NCBI GenBank assembly: GCA_963836585.1
Contig: CAWIJV010000003.1
Location: 496,001 to 560,000 of the forward strand
DNA: 64,000 nt
Reading direction: 5' to 3'
Origin: BTUB01 sp963836585
GTDB lineage: Bacteria; Babelota; Babeliae; Babelales; Vermiphilaceae
Shown: positions 36,326 through 46,374 of the stretch, in pieces
How the letters are laid out: every line of letters begins with the position of its first letter
How positions within the stretch are numbered: position 1 is the first letter of the stretch
Made by a program: the position numbers and the translations under genes
The notes under the pieces: generated by a model
What the model saw: the letters and a program-made list of their open reading frames with translations, nothing else
What the model was told of the DNA's origin: nothing
Database searches by the model: none

Positions 36326-39300
36326 TGTTCATCTCCTCCAGTTTTTCAAAAATTTCTGCCGACAGGGAAATTTTTTGCCGCGTAGCAACGCGCACCAGCT
36401 TGCCGTTTTCTTTAAGAATAAATTCTAGGCTAATAGTGCCGGGTGGCAGGAGCTGCTTGAGGCTTTCCAGATTCTCTTGGCTGATTCCCGATGCGGGCAG
36501 AAAGCAAGAAACTTTTTGAATCGCCGGCCACTGAGTAAAAAACAGATCGATCGGGATCATCTGATTCGCTTTTATTTTGCATTTGTGCGGCGAGCCGCTA
36601 TCCAGCGCGCCTTTCACAATAAACATCTGGTGTGCGCCAAACCATTGCTCCACGTTTTTGAAGGTGCTGGGAAAGACAATAATTTCCGCGCTGCTTTTAA
36701 TATCTTCCAGCATCACAAACGCCATGCGATCACCTTTTTTGGTGATGATCTCCCGCTTGCTTTTAATCAGCCCCGCGCCGATCACAATCTGTTCTTGCAA
36801 GCTTGGATCATTAGACTGTTTTTTGAGCAGCTCCTCAAAGGGTGCGACGGCCAGCCAATTGAGCATCTTTTTGTATGATTCGATCGGATGGGCGCTTAAA
36901 TAAAATCCGATCACCTCTTTCTCTTTTTCTAATTTTTCTTTGTCTGCCCAATCAGGAATAATCTGATATGCAAAATCATTATCACCATTTTTGTCATCCG
37001 CTTTAATATGAGCGGCATCGCTCATATTAAAAAATAATCCCATCTGTCCCGTGGCGGCTGCGCGCTTGTGTTCAGCGGCAAGCTCCATAATCTGCTCAAG
37101 ATCATGCACCTTTTGCGCGCGAGATCCGGGCACGCTATCAAAGGCGCCCGCACAGATTAAATGTTCGATCACTCGTTTATTTGAGGTGCGTAGATCGATG
37201 CGTTTGCAAAAATCGAGCAGGGAGGTAAACGGGCCTTTGGCATCCCGTTCACCAATAATATTTTCCAGCGCCGTGAGCCCCACATTTTTGATGCCCTGCA
37301 ATCCAAACAAAATGGTGCTGGTTCCCGAAGGCATGAAGGCGATAGCAGAAGTATTAATATCGGGCGCCAGAATGGCAAGATTCATATCTTTTGCTTCTTG
37401 CAGATAAAATGCCATATTTTCTGCATGCGCTGCTTCCAGTGAGATCAAGCAGGCCATAAATTCTGCCGGATAATGGGCCTTAAGATAGGCCGTTTGATAG
37501 GCGATGAGTGCATACGCTGCCGAGTGGGATTTATTAAATCCGTAGCCGGCAAAATAGGCCATGAGATCAAAAAGTTCACCGGCTTTTTTAGCATCAAAAT
37601 TGCGCGCAGTGGCTTTTTCAATAAAGATAGCCTGCTGCTTTGCCATCTCTTCCGCTTTTTTCTTGCCCATTGCACGGCGTAAAATATCAGATTCACCCAG
37701 AGAGTATCCGGCGATTGCTGAGGCGATCTTCATTACCTGCTCTTGATACACAATTACGCCATAGGTTTCTTGTAGAACCGGTTCAAGTTCATCAAAGAGA
37801 TAACTGATCTTTTGCCGGCCGTGGCGCCGCTCGATATAATCATCCACCATGCCTGATCCTAATGGGCCCGGGCGGTAGAGCGCGTTGACGGCGATGATAT
37901 CTTCAAATTTATCCGGCTGCAGTTTGCGCAGCACGTCTTTGAGGCCATCAGATTCCAACTGGAATACGCCGGAAGTTTTTCCTTGGCCCACCAGGGCGAA
38001 GGTTTTGGCATCATCAAGGGGAAGCTTGTTAATATCAAAAGAGATGTGGTATTTTTTTTCGATGAGCGCGATCGTATTTTTGATCAGTGTTAAGTTTTTG
38101 AGCCCGAGCAGATCCATTTTTAAATAGCCTAGGCTTTCCAGTTCAGTCATCGCATACTGCGTTACCAGCTCAGGAGTTTTTGCCTGCACATAAATGGGCA
38201 ACACCTGATCGATCGGTTCAGGCGATATCACAATGCCGGCCGCATGTTTGGAGGCATGGCGCGTGAGGCCTTCAAGGCGGAGTGCAAGATCAAATAATTT
38301 CTGCGCCTTAGGATTTGTTTGAATCAACTCTTTTAAGCGGGGCTCTTGCTCGAGCGCTTCGTGTAAGGTGATTTTAAGCTGTTCAGGAATTAAATTGGTA
38401 ATCGCATTGGAATCTTCAAAGGTAAACCCGAGCACGCGGGCCACATCTTTGATCACGCCCTTTGCCATCATGGTGCCGAAGGTAATAATCTGGCACACCT
38501 TATCATGCCCATATTTATCGCGCACATAGTTGATCACGCGGTCTCTGCCCTCGATACAAAAATCGATATCGATATCAGGCATGCTCACGCGTTCAGGATT
38601 TAAAAATCGTTCGAAGAGCAGATTATATTTTATCGGATCGATATCGGTAATTTGCAGCGCCCAGGCAACCAATGATCCGGCAGCCGATCCACGGCCCGGG
38701 CCCACCGGAATGCCGGCCCGCTTTGCCCACTGAATAAAATCACTCACCACCAAAAAATAGCCGACAAAACCCATTCTGATAATCAGATCAATTTCTAAAT
38801 CAAGACGCGCTTGATAGTGCGCCTGATCGGCGGCATTAAACCGCTCTTGGGCCAGCAGCTCTTGGAATCCTTTGTTGCATAGATGTTTAAAAAAACTGTC
38901 TTGCGTATGCTCAGCAGGAATTTCAAATTTAGGAAAGAATAGTTTGCCGGTTTGAAAATCGAAGTTGCAGCTATCGGCGATGATGCCGGCATTCCAAACT
39001 GCTTCGGGATGATCTTTGAAAATTTCCAGCATCTGCTCAGGAGTGCGCATAAACACGCGGCAATCGCCGAATGAGTAGCGATCGGGATTATTTATTTTGT
39101 CATGCGTTTGAATGGTGAGCATCACCTCGTGCGCTTCATGATCATCGGCCGATGCATAATGGCAGTCACCGGCGGCCACCACCTTAATATTTTTTTTGGC
39201 GCTATATTCAAACAGTTTTTGATTCAGGATCGTCTGCTCTTTTTGATCATCCGGTTGCACTTCAAGATAAAAACGATCGGGGCCAAAGACGCGCAAAAAC

Positions 39301-39785
39301 CAGTCCATGCGCTCTTGTGCTGCTTCATCCTGGCCTGCCATGATTAGCGAAGGAATGTGGCCGCCCAAGCAGGCAGTGGTGGCAATTAAACCCTCTGAAT
39401 ATTTTTCTAATATTTCATAATCGATGCGTGGCTTAAAATAAAAACCCTCTTGATAGGAAAATGAGATGAGCTTCAAAAGATTTTTATAACCGATCTCATT
39501 TTGCACCAGCAACATCAGATGATAATATCTTTTGTCTGCAATCTTGAGTTTGGCATCTTCAGTTAAATAGGCCTCCATACCCAGGATTGGTTTGATGCCG
39601 GCCTTTTTGCATTTTTGGAAAAATTTCACCGCGCCGAAAATATTACCATGATCAGAAATGGCCAGCGCCTTGAGCTTATTTTTTTGCCCAAACTCGACCA
39701 ACTTTTCCAGCGAAATAGCGCCGTCCAAGAGCGAAAATTCAGTGTGCAAGTGTAAATGAGTAAAATGGTTTTGCATGCGTGCCAA
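36303..39785 (-). CDS. dnaE: DNA polymerase III subunit alpha
   Basis: 1160 residues, the usual DnaE length; the replicative polymerase. The N-terminal PHP domain (THLHLHTEFSLLDGA; SDHGNIFG) is followed by the C-family polymerase core with GPGRGSAAGSLVAW and the metal-binding PDIDIDFC motif. A thumb/fingers region follows (GVIVYQEQVM; FNKSHSAAYALIAYQTAYLKAHYP). An OB-fold-like segment (IKSKREIITKKGDRMAFVMLED) lies near residue 1000. The frame is intact over 3.4 kb, in contrast to the broken frames elsewhere. Confidence 0.98.
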   Translation of the reverse strand: MARMQNHFTHLHLHTEFSLLDGAISLEKLVEFGQKNKLKALAISDHGNIFGAVKFFQKCKKAGIKPILGMEAYLTEDAKLKIADKRYYHLMLLVQNEIGYKNLLKLISFSYQEGFYFKPRIDYEILEKYSEGLIATTACLGGHIPSLIMAGQDEAAQERMDWFLRVFGPDRFYLEVQPDDQKEQTILNQKLFEYSAKKNIKVVAAGDCHYASADDHEAHEVMLTIQTHDKINNPDRYSFGDCRVFMRTPEQMLEIFKDHPEAVWNAGIIADSCNFDFQTGKLFFPKFEIPAEHTQDSFFKHLCNKGFQELLAQERFNAADQAHYQARLDLEIDLIIRMGFVGYFLVVSDFIQWAKRAGIPVGPGRGSAAGSLVAWALQITDIDPIKYNLLFERFLNPERVSMPDIDIDFCIEGRDRVINYVRDKYGHDKVCQIITFGTMMAKGVIKDVARVLGFTFEDSNAITNLIPEQLKITLHEALEQEPRLKELIQTNPKAQKLFDLALRLEGLTRHASKHAAGIVISPEPIDQVLPIYVQAKTPELVTQYAMTELESLGYLKMDLLGLKNLTLIKNTIALIEKKYHISFDINKLPLDDAKTFALVGQGKTSGVFQLESDGLKDVLRKLQPDKFEDIIAVNALYRPGPLGSGMVDDYIERRHGRQKISYLFDELEPVLQETYGVIVYQEQVMKIASAIAGYSLGESDILRRAMGKKKAEEMAKQQAIFIEKATARNFDAKKAGELFDLMAYFAGYGFNKSHSAAYALIAYQTAYLKAHYPAEFMACLISLEAAHAENMAFYLQEAKDMNLAILAPDINTSAIAFMPSGTSTILFGLQGIKNVGLTALENIIGERDAKGPFTSLLDFCKRIDLRTSNKRVIEHLICAGAFDSVPGSRAQKVHDLEQIMELAAEHKRAAATGQMGLFFNMSDAAHIKADDKNGDNDFAYQIIPDWADKEKLEKEKEVIGFYLSAHPIESYKKMLNWLAVAPFEELLKKQSNDPSLQEQIVIGAGLIKSKREIITKKGDRMAFVMLEDIKSSAEIIVFPSTFKNVEQWFGAHQMFIVKGALDSGSPHKCKIKANQMIPIDLFFTQWPAIQKVSCFLPASGISQENLESLKQLLPPGTISLEFILKENGKLVRVATRQKISLSAEIFEKLEEMNISPRCVL

Positions 39786-39948
39786 TGATATAACTGTTGC
39801 AAAATAAAAAACATTTGCTTTATGCTTCCACTTGTTGTAGAACTACCAGTATATCGTCTCACATTTTTTTAAGAAAGGATGCGCGTATAAAAAAAATAAA
39901 AATATTTTTGTGTTGTAGTAGTCATGATGTTCAAAAAAGGATGATTCG

Positions 39949-41424
39949 ATGAATCCCAAAAGAATAATAATGAGTCTCGCGCTGATATCAAGTATGGCGC
40001 CGACTGTTTTCGCGCAGGATACGGTTACCTGCGATTCTCATATGTTTGTGCCGCGTGGCGCCTCTACCGATCTTACCTGGATCAATGCGCTTACATTTTA
40101 TGATATCCGTATTCGCGACTATGCAGATAAAAAATATTTTTTTAATAGCATGACGATTTACCAGCGGGGTAGCAAAGATCCGGAACTGGGCTCCGCTTTT
40201 TTATTGGGTACGAGTAATACCGTGAGCGCCGTGCAAGGTGGTGGCGCGGGGGTGATTAATTCTTTAGAGCTTGGCTTGGCAAATCTGGCGCCGGCTACGC
40301 CGTTTAGCGGTTCGCTTACCATTAATCCTGAAAAGAAACAGTTTACCTATATCGGTTATATGTATGCCGATCTGGGTGACTGGTGGTGCGGGCTCTGGGG
40401 TGATTTCACCTTCGGCGTGACCAATGCGCATCATCTGTTAAACTGCTGCCAAACAGGTACTACGCTTGGCACAATTTGCCCGGGCATTGAAACGATATCC
40501 GATGCGTTAGGTGGCAATACTTTAGGGCTGGAATACAGCCAATTCTATTGCAACACCTGTGCCGATGGCAAACGCAGAACCGGATTGGAAGATGTGCAGC
40601 TGCGCTTGGGATATGATTATACCTGGTGTGATAATAATCTGGTGGGCCTCTATCTGATTGGCACTATCCCATCAGGCAGAAGACCAACCGCACAATATAT
40701 TTTTGAGCCGCTGGTGGGCAGTGTACATGCCTCATTTGGCGCCGGTTTGATTGCCGATTATACGCTCGACTGTTTTTGCGGAAATGATGACGCGAGCTTG
40801 GTGTTTATGACCGATTTTAACTATCGGTATGTGTTCAAGGGGCAAGAGTGCCGCACCTTTGATCTAACGAATAATGGACCGATGAGCCGCTATATTTTAG
40901 TGGTAAATGAGTTAGCGCTTGGATTGCCATTCCCGGCTGCTAATATTACCACCGTGCCGGTGAATGTGCAGCCAAGCAGTACCATTCAGTGGTGGGTTGC
41001 TGCCAATTATGAAGTATGTAACTGGGATTTTGAACTTGGTTACAATCTCTTCTGGCGCGAACAAGAAAATCTGAAAACTACTGAAGTAAGCTGTTTGACC
41101 ATTCCAACAACGGTGGGCGTTTATAATTTAAATGGCTGCGGTGTGAGTCCGGTGACCGCTTCAACGGCCACCATGACCAGTTCAGGCACTGCTGATGCTA
41201 CATTTATGCCGATCACTGCTGCCAACTTTAATCTCGCTTCAGGCCTTGCCGGGCGTGTATTGACCAACAAAATATATGGTGCGGTATCCTGGACCGGATG
41301 CGCATGCAACTGTTTTGAATGGATGGCCGGGTTTGGCGGTTCCTATGAATTTGCCTCAAAGCAAAATCGTTGCAACACGTTGCAAAATTGGGCGATCTTT
41401 GGCAAATGGGCTATTGGATTCTAA
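39949..41424 (+). CDS. Cysteine-rich outer-membrane beta-barrel (porin-like)
   Basis: 491 residues with a signal peptide cleaved near VFAQD. The mature chain alternates polar and aromatic residues in barrel-like strands (FTYIGYMYADLGDWWCGLWGDFTFGV; VQLRLGYDYTW; WELGY-type segments) and ends in phenylalanine (KWAIGF), the usual outer-membrane insertion signal. About 20 cysteines, several paired (CC, CxC, CxxC), suggest disulfide cross-linking, as in chlamydial major outer-membrane proteins; homology is not claimed. AAAAAAGGA precedes ATG 39949. It is paired with the exported solute-binding-like gene 27 bases downstream. Confidence 0.8.
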   Translation: MNPKRIIMSLALISSMAPTVFAQDTVTCDSHMFVPRGASTDLTWINALTFYDIRIRDYADKKYFFNSMTIYQRGSKDPELGSAFLLGTSNTVSAVQGGGAGVINSLELGLANLAPATPFSGSLTINPEKKQFTYIGYMYADLGDWWCGLWGDFTFGVTNAHHLLNCCQTGTTLGTICPGIETISDALGGNTLGLEYSQFYCNTCADGKRRTGLEDVQLRLGYDYTWCDNNLVGLYLIGTIPSGRRPTAQYIFEPLVGSVHASFGAGLIADYTLDCFCGNDDASLVFMTDFNYRYVFKGQECRTFDLTNNGPMSRYILVVNELALGLPFPAANITTVPVNVQPSSTIQWWVAANYEVCNWDFELGYNLFWREQENLKTTEVSCLTIPTTVGVYNLNGCGVSPVTASTATMTSSGTADATFMPITAANFNLASGLAGRVLTNKIYGAVSWTGCACNCFEWMAGFGGSYEFASKQNRCNTLQNWAIFGKWAIGF

Positions 41425-41451
41425 CAAACAATGATAATGAAAGGATACATT

Positions 41452-42168
41452 GTGAATACACGTAAAATAGTATTGATGGGGATAGCATTTATGGGCTTGC
41501 TTTCTCCCTTTATTGTCGATGCATCAATACCATGCGGTACCACCGATTCTTCTACCGTCTTGAATGTGGGAATATTACCCGGTAATTTACCGTGGAGCGC
41601 TTTTACCGGCGCAGGTGTACCCGAAGGGTTTGATGTGCTTCTGATTAAAGTAGTTGCCGAACTTTTGGGATACAGTACGGTAAACTTTATTAGTTATGCC
41701 AATGCTGGGGCAGCCGAAGCGGCATTAGCTGCCGGAACCATTGATATCTATGCCAATTCAGGCGTCAATTTTAGTGCTATCCCACCTTCTCCTTACATTG
41801 GGGTAATCACCGATGTTTCCGGGCTTAACAGCGGAGCAGTGCGAGGATGGTTGCTGGCCGGCACCTGTTGCGATTTAGCGTTAGCGCTTGAAGTGTCGAT
41901 CAATGCGGTGACAGATAGCGGCGAGTACGCGTACATTTTACAAACACTGCGTTTGGATGGTTTAACCGGTGGTCTGCTTCTGGGAAGACCGGCAAGTGCT
42001 ACCGGTGTTTTGCTTGATCCATTTGTATTTGCGTCAAGTGAAGTGGGAACTATTCCACTTGCTTGCGCAACCGGACCGATTGCACAACTGCCGGCAACCA
42101 ATTGCATTAGCAATTACTTGCAAGCATCCTGCTCAGTAACGGTTGTTACCGGTGTGACGGGGATATAA
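41452..42168 (+). CDS. Exported solute-binding-like protein (SBP family 3-like)
   Basis: About 238 residues from GTG 41452, chosen because AAAGGA lies eight bases upstream; ATG 41431 is the alternative. A signal peptide (IVLMGIAFMGLLSPFIVDA) is followed by segments like periplasmic amino-acid-binding proteins: LNVGILPGNLPWSAF, GVPEGFDVLLIKVVAELLGY, EAALAAGTIDIYANSGV. The C-terminal half carries extra cysteines (CC; CATG; ASC). No ABC permease genes are adjacent. It may work with the cysteine-rich barrel upstream. Confidence 0.7.
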   Translation: MNTRKIVLMGIAFMGLLSPFIVDASIPCGTTDSSTVLNVGILPGNLPWSAFTGAGVPEGFDVLLIKVVAELLGYSTVNFISYANAGAAEAALAAGTIDIYANSGVNFSAIPPSPYIGVITDVSGLNSGAVRGWLLAGTCCDLALALEVSINAVTDSGEYAYILQTLRLDGLTGGLLLGRPASATGVLLDPFVFASSEVGTIPLACATGPIAQLPATNCISNYLQASCSVTVVTGVTGI

Positions 42169-42191
42169 AAAACCAAAAATGGCTTCATGCT

Positions 42192-42232
42192 AAAAAGAAG
42201 ATCTTCTTGTTTGAGGATCTTCTTTTTGGTTT
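42192..42232. terminator. Bidirectional terminator
   Basis: AAAAAGAAGATC (42192-42203) pairs perfectly with GATCTTCTTTTT (42216-42227). It has A and T runs on both sides and lies between the convergent solute-binding and yicC genes. Confidence 0.9.
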
Positions 42233-42233
42233 T

Positions 42234-43124
42234 TTAAACAATATTTTGTGTCTGCTCGCGCGCTTTTTCTAATTCAACCTTGATGTTGATTGCATGTGCG
42301 CTGATGATGGTATCAGCGCATTTGGCGGTGATCGTATTAATTTCGCGCGAAAGTTCTTGGAGCGTAAAATCGATGCGGCGGCCTTTTTCAACATCTGCTG
42401 AATTTAAAAAGGCGCTCAGATTTTTTAAATGATTATTAAATCGCACAATCTCTTCATGCACGTCGATTTTATCTAAGATGGCGTAGAGTGCATCTTTTTG
42501 TGCCTCGGCAAATTTACTGGTGTCTGTTTCCAAAAGTTTCATCGCGTCAGTTACTTTTTGTTTTTGTTGCTGCATCACCAGCTCAAATGCTTTTTCAATG
42601 CCCGCTATCTCTTTGGTGATGATGGCGATACGATTTTGAATATCTTTTTGAAGCGCAGCCCCTTCTTTGGTTTGGATCTCGATCAGTTCACTCATCAGTT
42701 GGCGCGCAGCGGTGAGCAATGCATTTTTGATCGATTCATCAAGATCGATGTCTTCGGTAATAAAAATGTTGGGCAGCATGAGCACATTGGCAATGGAGAG
42801 GGTGCCGTCTACTTTGAAATTTTTTTGAATAGTTTCCAAGGCGGCAAAATAGTTTTTGAGGGTAGGTAAAGAAGGCTCAATGGTGCCTTTAAACGCATTG
42901 GGGTTGCCCACATGAATCATGAAGGTGATGCTACCGCGGTACAGCGATTCTTTGAATAGCTTAACGAACTCAGTCTCGAGATTGTTGATCGGGTAAGGCA
43001 GCTTGCAGTTGGTGTCAAAGTAGCGAGAATTTAAAGATTTAAGGCTCATATTGAGCGGCACCTTCATATCATGCACGCTGAGCATTAGTGAGCGCATAGT
43101 AAAGCCGGTCATACTCCGAATCAT
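42234..43124 (-). CDS. yicC: YicC family endoribonuclease
   Basis: 296 residues with the family's N-terminus (MIRSMTGF), SLNSRYFDTNCKLP and the C-terminal KGRRIDFTLQELSREINTITAK. YicC-type proteins are RNases. The length is normal (~290). It follows yebC by 12 bases on the same strand, so they form an operon. Confidence 0.93.
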   Translation of the reverse strand: MIRSMTGFTMRSLMLSVHDMKVPLNMSLKSLNSRYFDTNCKLPYPINNLETEFVKLFKESLYRGSITFMIHVGNPNAFKGTIEPSLPTLKNYFAALETIQKNFKVDGTLSIANVLMLPNIFITEDIDLDESIKNALLTAARQLMSELIEIQTKEGAALQKDIQNRIAIITKEIAGIEKAFELVMQQQKQKVTDAMKLLETDTSKFAEAQKDALYAILDKIDVHEEIVRFNNHLKNLSAFLNSADVEKGRRIDFTLQELSREINTITAKCADTIISAHAINIKVELEKAREQTQNIV

Positions 43125-43136
43125 ACGTGTTCCTTT

Positions 43137-43850
43137 TTATTCAAGATTTGCGTAGACATTTTGCACATCATCAAGATCCTCAAGTGCCTCAAGCAGATCA
43201 TACGCCTTTTTTGCTTGAGCTTCAGGCAATGAAAGAGACGTTTTGGCTACCCAATCAACTTCTGCTTTTTCAATCTTGAGGGGAATGGCAGCTACCGCGT
43301 GCTTAACGGTTTCTAGTGATTTAGGATCGCAATAGATAGAAAAAAAATTGCCATCCTGCCTGATATCTTTGATATTAAAATCCATCAGTTTTTCCAGGAG
43401 CGCATCTTCGCTGATCATGCCGCTGGCATCAATCACGCCCATTTTTTCAAACATCCAGCTGACTGCACCGCTTTCAGCCAAGTTGCCCCCCTTGCCGCTA
43501 AAAATATGGCGCAGCTCGCCCACGGTTCTATTTTTATTATCAGTAAGCGCCTCTATAATGATGGCGCTGCCGGAGGGGCCATAGCCTTCATAGGTGATTG
43601 CTTCATAATGCACGCCCGGCAGTTCGCCGGTGCCCCGCTTGATGGCGCGGGTAATGTTATCCAGTGGCATATTGATGTCGCGCGCTTTTTCAATCAACAA
43701 ACGCAGCCGCGGATTGCCGGCCGGATCGCCGCCGCCGGTTTTGGCTGCTACGGTGATCTCTTTGATCATTTTGGTGAACGCCTGCCCTCGCTTTGAATCT
43801 TCCTTTTCCTTTTTGCGGCGTATCGTTGCCCAATGCGAATGCCCTGACAT
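43137..43850 (-). CDS. yebC: YebC/PmpR family protein
   Basis: 237 residues beginning MSGHSHWATIRRKKEKEDSK, the conserved start. AAGGAG upstream selects ATG 43850 over 43865. Other hallmarks are TGGGDPAGNPRLRLLIEKAR, YEGYGPSG and GGNLAESGAVSWMFEK. YebC-family proteins act as transcription regulators and, in several bacteria, relieve ribosome stalling. First gene of the yebC-yicC unit. Confidence 0.96.
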   Translation of the reverse strand: MSGHSHWATIRRKKEKEDSKRGQAFTKMIKEITVAAKTGGGDPAGNPRLRLLIEKARDINMPLDNITRAIKRGTGELPGVHYEAITYEGYGPSGSAIIIEALTDNKNRTVGELRHIFSGKGGNLAESGAVSWMFEKMGVIDASGMISEDALLEKLMDFNIKDIRQDGNFFSIYCDPKSLETVKHAVAAIPLKIEKAEVDWVAKTSLSLPEAQAKKAYDLLEALEDLDDVQNVYANLE

Positions 43851-43959
43851 GAAAACTCCTTGCAAAGCTCATAATATTATTTTTTCTTCAGAATATCGTT
43901 TTACATGCAATGTGTCGAACCCCAAAAATTTGCTTTTCTACCCAAAGATCTTTAGAGTG

Positions 43960-44013
43960 ATGTTGGATTTTTGACCAAAATCATTTCGAAACATGTTGGA
44001 TTTTTAACCAAAA
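43960..44013 (+). promoter_or_regulatory. Paired 21-bp direct repeats upstream of the AAA_14/DUF4143 gene
   Basis: Two copies (43960-43980 and 43993-44013) of ATGTTGGATTTTTGACCAAA differ at one base and are spaced 33 bases start to start, about three helical turns. The second copy ends nine bases before the ATG. The arrangement suggests an operator or a tandem promoter; no regulator is known. Confidence 0.55.
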
Positions 44014-44022
44014 AGGAAATTT

Positions 44023-45372
44023 ATGAAGCGGATTATTGATTATTACCTGAGACAATGGAAAGCGGATCGATACCGCAAGCCGCTGATACTGCGTGGAGCT
44101 CGCCAAGTGGGTAAAACACACGCAGTGCGTCAGTTGGCATCATTATATACCGATTTTGTTGAGATCAATTTAGAGGATCTCCCTGAGGTTCGTCCTATTT
44201 TTGAAAAAAATCTGGATCCGTCAGGTATTTTATTGGACTTGAGGATGATTACAGGTAAAACGGTTACGCCTGGACTCACATTGCTCTTTATTGATGAGAT
44301 TCAAGCAGTGCCGCGCGCGCTTATCGCATTACGTTATTTTTATGAAAAGATGCCGGAACTTCATGTGATTGCGGCCGGCTCGCTGCTTGATTTTGCTATT
44401 GAAGAGGTGGGTATCCCTGTAGGGCGCGTGCAGTCTTTATATATGTATCCGATGTCATTTTTAGAATTTGTTACTGCGTGCCATGGCGCACTTTTCGCGA
44501 AAGAAATATTGTCGGATGCGCTTGAAAAATACATGAGTGAGGTTGCTAACAACAGACTGCTGGAGCTTTTAGGAGAATATGGGGCCATCGGTGGCATGCC
44601 GGAGGCAGTGCAAGTCTGGAAAAATACTAAAGATCCGTACCGATGCTCGCGAGTTCATCATGCACTGCTTGATACCTATCGGCAAGATTTTTCAAAATAT
44701 GCCAAAACCCTTCAGATAAAATATGTCGAGCTCGTATTTAAAAATATTCCCACTCAAATGGGAGAAAAGTTCAAATACAGTTTAATTGAAGGTGAGTATC
44801 GCAAGCGCGAACTGGCACCGGCCTTAGATCTGCTGGTGACTGCAGGGGTGGTGCATAAAGTGCATTACTCAGCCGGGCAAGGCTTGCCGGTGGGCGCGCA
44901 GATGGATCCACAAGATTATAGAGTGATATTTTTGGATATTGCGCTGAGTCAGGCAGCACTAGGGCTTGATCTTGCCGGTTGGTTTTTGAATCCGGCGGTT
45001 GAATTAGTGAATAAAGGGGCATTAACCGAATCATTTGTAGGACAGGAATTGCTAGCCTATAGCAATCCGGCCCGTAGAAAAGATCTCTATTATTGGCATC
45101 GCCAGGAGCGAACGAGTCAAGCAGAGGTTGATTATATTATTCAGCAGGGTGAAAATATTATTCCTATAGAAGTAAAAGCCGGTGCGGGAACTACGCTCAA
45201 AAGTATGCATGCGTTTCTTCAAACTCATAAACGTTCGCCATACGGGCTTAGATTTTCCACACAAAACTATTCAAAGTATGAAAATATTTACTCGTATCCA
45301 TTGTATGCGATTGCGCGCGCGGTAGCTGACGCCGAAACAAAAGAGGCATTACAGCAAAGTCTGCTGGCCTAG
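44023..45372 (+). CDS. ATP-binding protein, AAA_14 plus DUF4143
   Basis: 449 residues. The N-terminal P-loop is ILRGARQVGKTHAVRQLA, the Walker B is LLFIDEIQAVP, and AAGSLLDFAI is a sensor-like segment. The C-terminal DUF4143 has TESFVGQELLAY, YYWHRQERTSQAEVDYIIQ and PIEVKAG, which is nuclease-like in appearance. Proteins of this pair are widespread, often horizontally transferred, and of uncertain role. GGAAATTT precedes ATG 44023, with two 21-bp repeats just upstream. The end overlaps convergent ruvB by 24 bases. Confidence 0.93.
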   Translation: MKRIIDYYLRQWKADRYRKPLILRGARQVGKTHAVRQLASLYTDFVEINLEDLPEVRPIFEKNLDPSGILLDLRMITGKTVTPGLTLLFIDEIQAVPRALIALRYFYEKMPELHVIAAGSLLDFAIEEVGIPVGRVQSLYMYPMSFLEFVTACHGALFAKEILSDALEKYMSEVANNRLLELLGEYGAIGGMPEAVQVWKNTKDPYRCSRVHHALLDTYRQDFSKYAKTLQIKYVELVFKNIPTQMGEKFKYSLIEGEYRKRELAPALDLLVTAGVVHKVHYSAGQGLPVGAQMDPQDYRVIFLDIALSQAALGLDLAGWFLNPAVELVNKGALTESFVGQELLAYSNPARRKDLYYWHRQERTSQAEVDYIIQQGENIIPIEVKAGAGTTLKSMHAFLQTHKRSPYGLRFSTQNYSKYENIYSYPLYAIARAVADAETKEALQQSLLA

Positions 45373-46374
45373 ATATTTTTGCTTAAGCATCGGCAGCCTT
45401 TTGGCCGGAATCTGGCGGCCGCGGGCAGTTTTTTCCAAATACCCCTTGCGCAATAAAAAAGGCTCATAGACCATCTCGATTGTTTCAGTATCTTCGCCGA
45501 TCATGGCGGCCAATGTTTCCAGACCCACCGGACCGCCGTTGAAATTCTCAATAATTTTGCGCATGAGCAAGATATCGATCTTGGTCAACCCATCTTCCTC
45601 GATTCCCAAAAAATTTAGGGCCATGGCCACGAGTTTCCCATCGATATGGGACTGGCTATTCACCTGAGCAACATCGCGCACTCTGCGCAGGATTTTTTTT
45701 GCAATTCTAGGGGTGCCGCGGGCACACGTGGCGATAGCATGTGCCGCATCGGGATCAACGCCAATGGTTAAAAACTGCGCGCTTTGCATCACAATCTGTT
45801 GTAAATCATCATCGCTATAATAATCGATGCGTTCGATGATGCCAAAGCGGCTGCGCAGTGGGGCGGAGATCATACCGCTTTTGGTGGTGGCGCCAACCAA
45901 GGTGAACGGATTTATGGGAAGATTGATCGATTTTGCGCCGGCCCCTTGGCCAATAATCACGTCGACCCTAAAATGTTCCATCGCATTATAAAGCACTTCC
46001 TCCACGTTGGCCGGCATGCGATGAATTTCATCGATAAATAAAATGTCACGCGGATCAAGGCTAGAAAGAATGGCAACCAAGTCTCCGGTGCGTTCCATCA
46101 TGGGGCCGCTGCATATTTTGATGCCCACTCCCATCACCTGTGCCATAATTTGTGCCAGTGTGGTTTTCCCCACGCCGGGTGGCCCAAAAAGCAGCAGATG
46201 ATCAAGCGGCTCTTGGCGCATCTTGGCTGCGCGCGTAAATACCGAAAGTTTTTCTTTAAGTTCTTTCTGCCCCAGGTAATCATCAAAGGTTTTAGGGCAA
46301 AAATCATGCGCACGCTCTTCGGGCGTTTCTTGCAACGCGATGATACTCACATCAACCAATTCTTTTTTTTCCAT
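45349..46374 (-). CDS. ruvB: Holliday junction branch migration helicase RuvB
   Basis: 341 residues, normal length. Walker A GPPGVGKTT (64-72), Walker B LFIDEIHR, sensor GATTKSG, arginine finger region PLRSRFG, and a C-terminal winged helix (RKGYLEKTARGRQIPAKR). It drives branch migration with RuvA; ruvA and ruvC are not next to it. Confidence 0.97.
   Translation of the reverse strand: MEKKELVDVSIIALQETPEERAHDFCPKTFDDYLGQKELKEKLSVFTRAAKMRQEPLDHLLLFGPPGVGKTTLAQIMAQVMGVGIKICSGPMMERTGDLVAILSSLDPRDILFIDEIHRMPANVEEVLYNAMEHFRVDVIIGQGAGAKSINLPINPFTLVGATTKSGMISAPLRSRFGIIERIDYYSDDDLQQIVMQSAQFLTIGVDPDAAHAIATCARGTPRIAKKILRRVRDVAQVNSQSHIDGKLVAMALNFLGIEEDGLTKIDILLMRKIIENFNGGPVGLETLAAMIGEDTETIEMVYEPFLLRKGYLEKTARGRQIPAKRLPMLKQKYLGQQTLL

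Noticed and set aside
36477..36903. Plus-strand frames opposite the dnaE 3' end
   Set aside because: Antisense shadows of an intact, highly conserved gene.
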